From Bradyrhizobium aeschynomenes (lineage in GTDB: Bacteria; Pseudomonadota; Alphaproteobacteria; Rhizobiales; Xanthobacteraceae), in assembly GCF_013178945.1 (NCBI RefSeq), contig NZ_JABFDM010000003.1:784406-848405 (forward strand): DNA of 64,000 nucleotides, read 5' to 3'. The stretch's first letter is position 1; the number at the start of each line of letters is the position of its first letter. Below are positions 62,935-64,000 of the stretch, piece by piece. A program made the translations under genes and the position numbers. Below the pieces are notes generated by a model. It was not told the DNA's origin, did no database searches, and saw only the letters and a list, made by a program, of their open reading frames with translations.

Positions 62935-64000
<1,066 letters not shown>

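Overview
The window looks like chromosome from a nitrogen-fixing Bradyrhizobium, most likely close to the non-nodulating or photosynthetic members of the genus. The evidence is a fixR-nifA pair, a ferredoxin-sufBCDS operon and nifH in the last 11 kb, very GC-rich coding sequence, dispersed repeats of a type I recall from Bradyrhizobium genomes, and a full lanthanide/PQQ methanol and alcohol oxidation island. No nod genes, tRNA, rRNA or CRISPR array were seen. The species assignment is inference.

Region 1-22.4 kb is mostly housekeeping and accessory genes. It holds a lytic transglycosylase cut by the window edge, phosphoglucomutase, several secreted or lipoprotein genes, a zinc alcohol dehydrogenase, a TadG-like von Willebrand protein, the opgGH periplasmic glucan pair, a LysR regulator with an internal deletion divergent from an ATC-hydrolase-like gene, a Tat-exported fumarylacetoacetate-hydrolase-like protein, ccoG, a formamidase, an orphan transposase-like ORF, and a periplasmic two-subunit molybdenum hydroxylase (IorAB type).

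Region 22.7-49 kb is a methylotrophy and alcohol oxidation island. One operon carries xoxF, its cytochrome, glutathione-dependent formaldehyde dehydrogenase and gfa. A second carries another PQQ dehydrogenase, a cytochrome c and a binding protein. Both dehydrogenases have the extra Asp (Asp-Tyr-Asp) that marks lanthanide enzymes. Around them lie an AraC regulator, an orphan pqqA too short for ordinary gene calling, a SoxYZ-like carrier with its zinc hydrolase, a MxaJ/XoxJ-type binding protein, a CxxxCW protein, an ABC transporter operon of the PQQ-associated Ped/Lut type, S-formylglutathione hydrolase, and a divergent NarL/NarX-type two-component pair. Together these can take methanol to formaldehyde, S-hydroxymethylglutathione, S-formylglutathione and formate, with a dedicated uptake system that may serve lanthanides.

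Region 49-52.6 kb has small hydrophilic stress-type proteins, an SDR, a Bfd-type [2Fe-2S] protein and a YqeB-like molybdenum-hydroxylase accessory protein. Region 52.7-64 kb is the nif region. It contains fixR-nifA with a -24/-12 promoter, then a ferredoxin-sufBCDS operon with two NifA boxes, then a reverse-strand operon of a degenerate receiver protein and sufE with a FixK/FNR box, then nifH (cut by the window end) with two NifA boxes and a perfect sigma-54 promoter. The layout implies that the Suf iron-sulfur machinery here is dedicated to nitrogenase and controlled by NifA.
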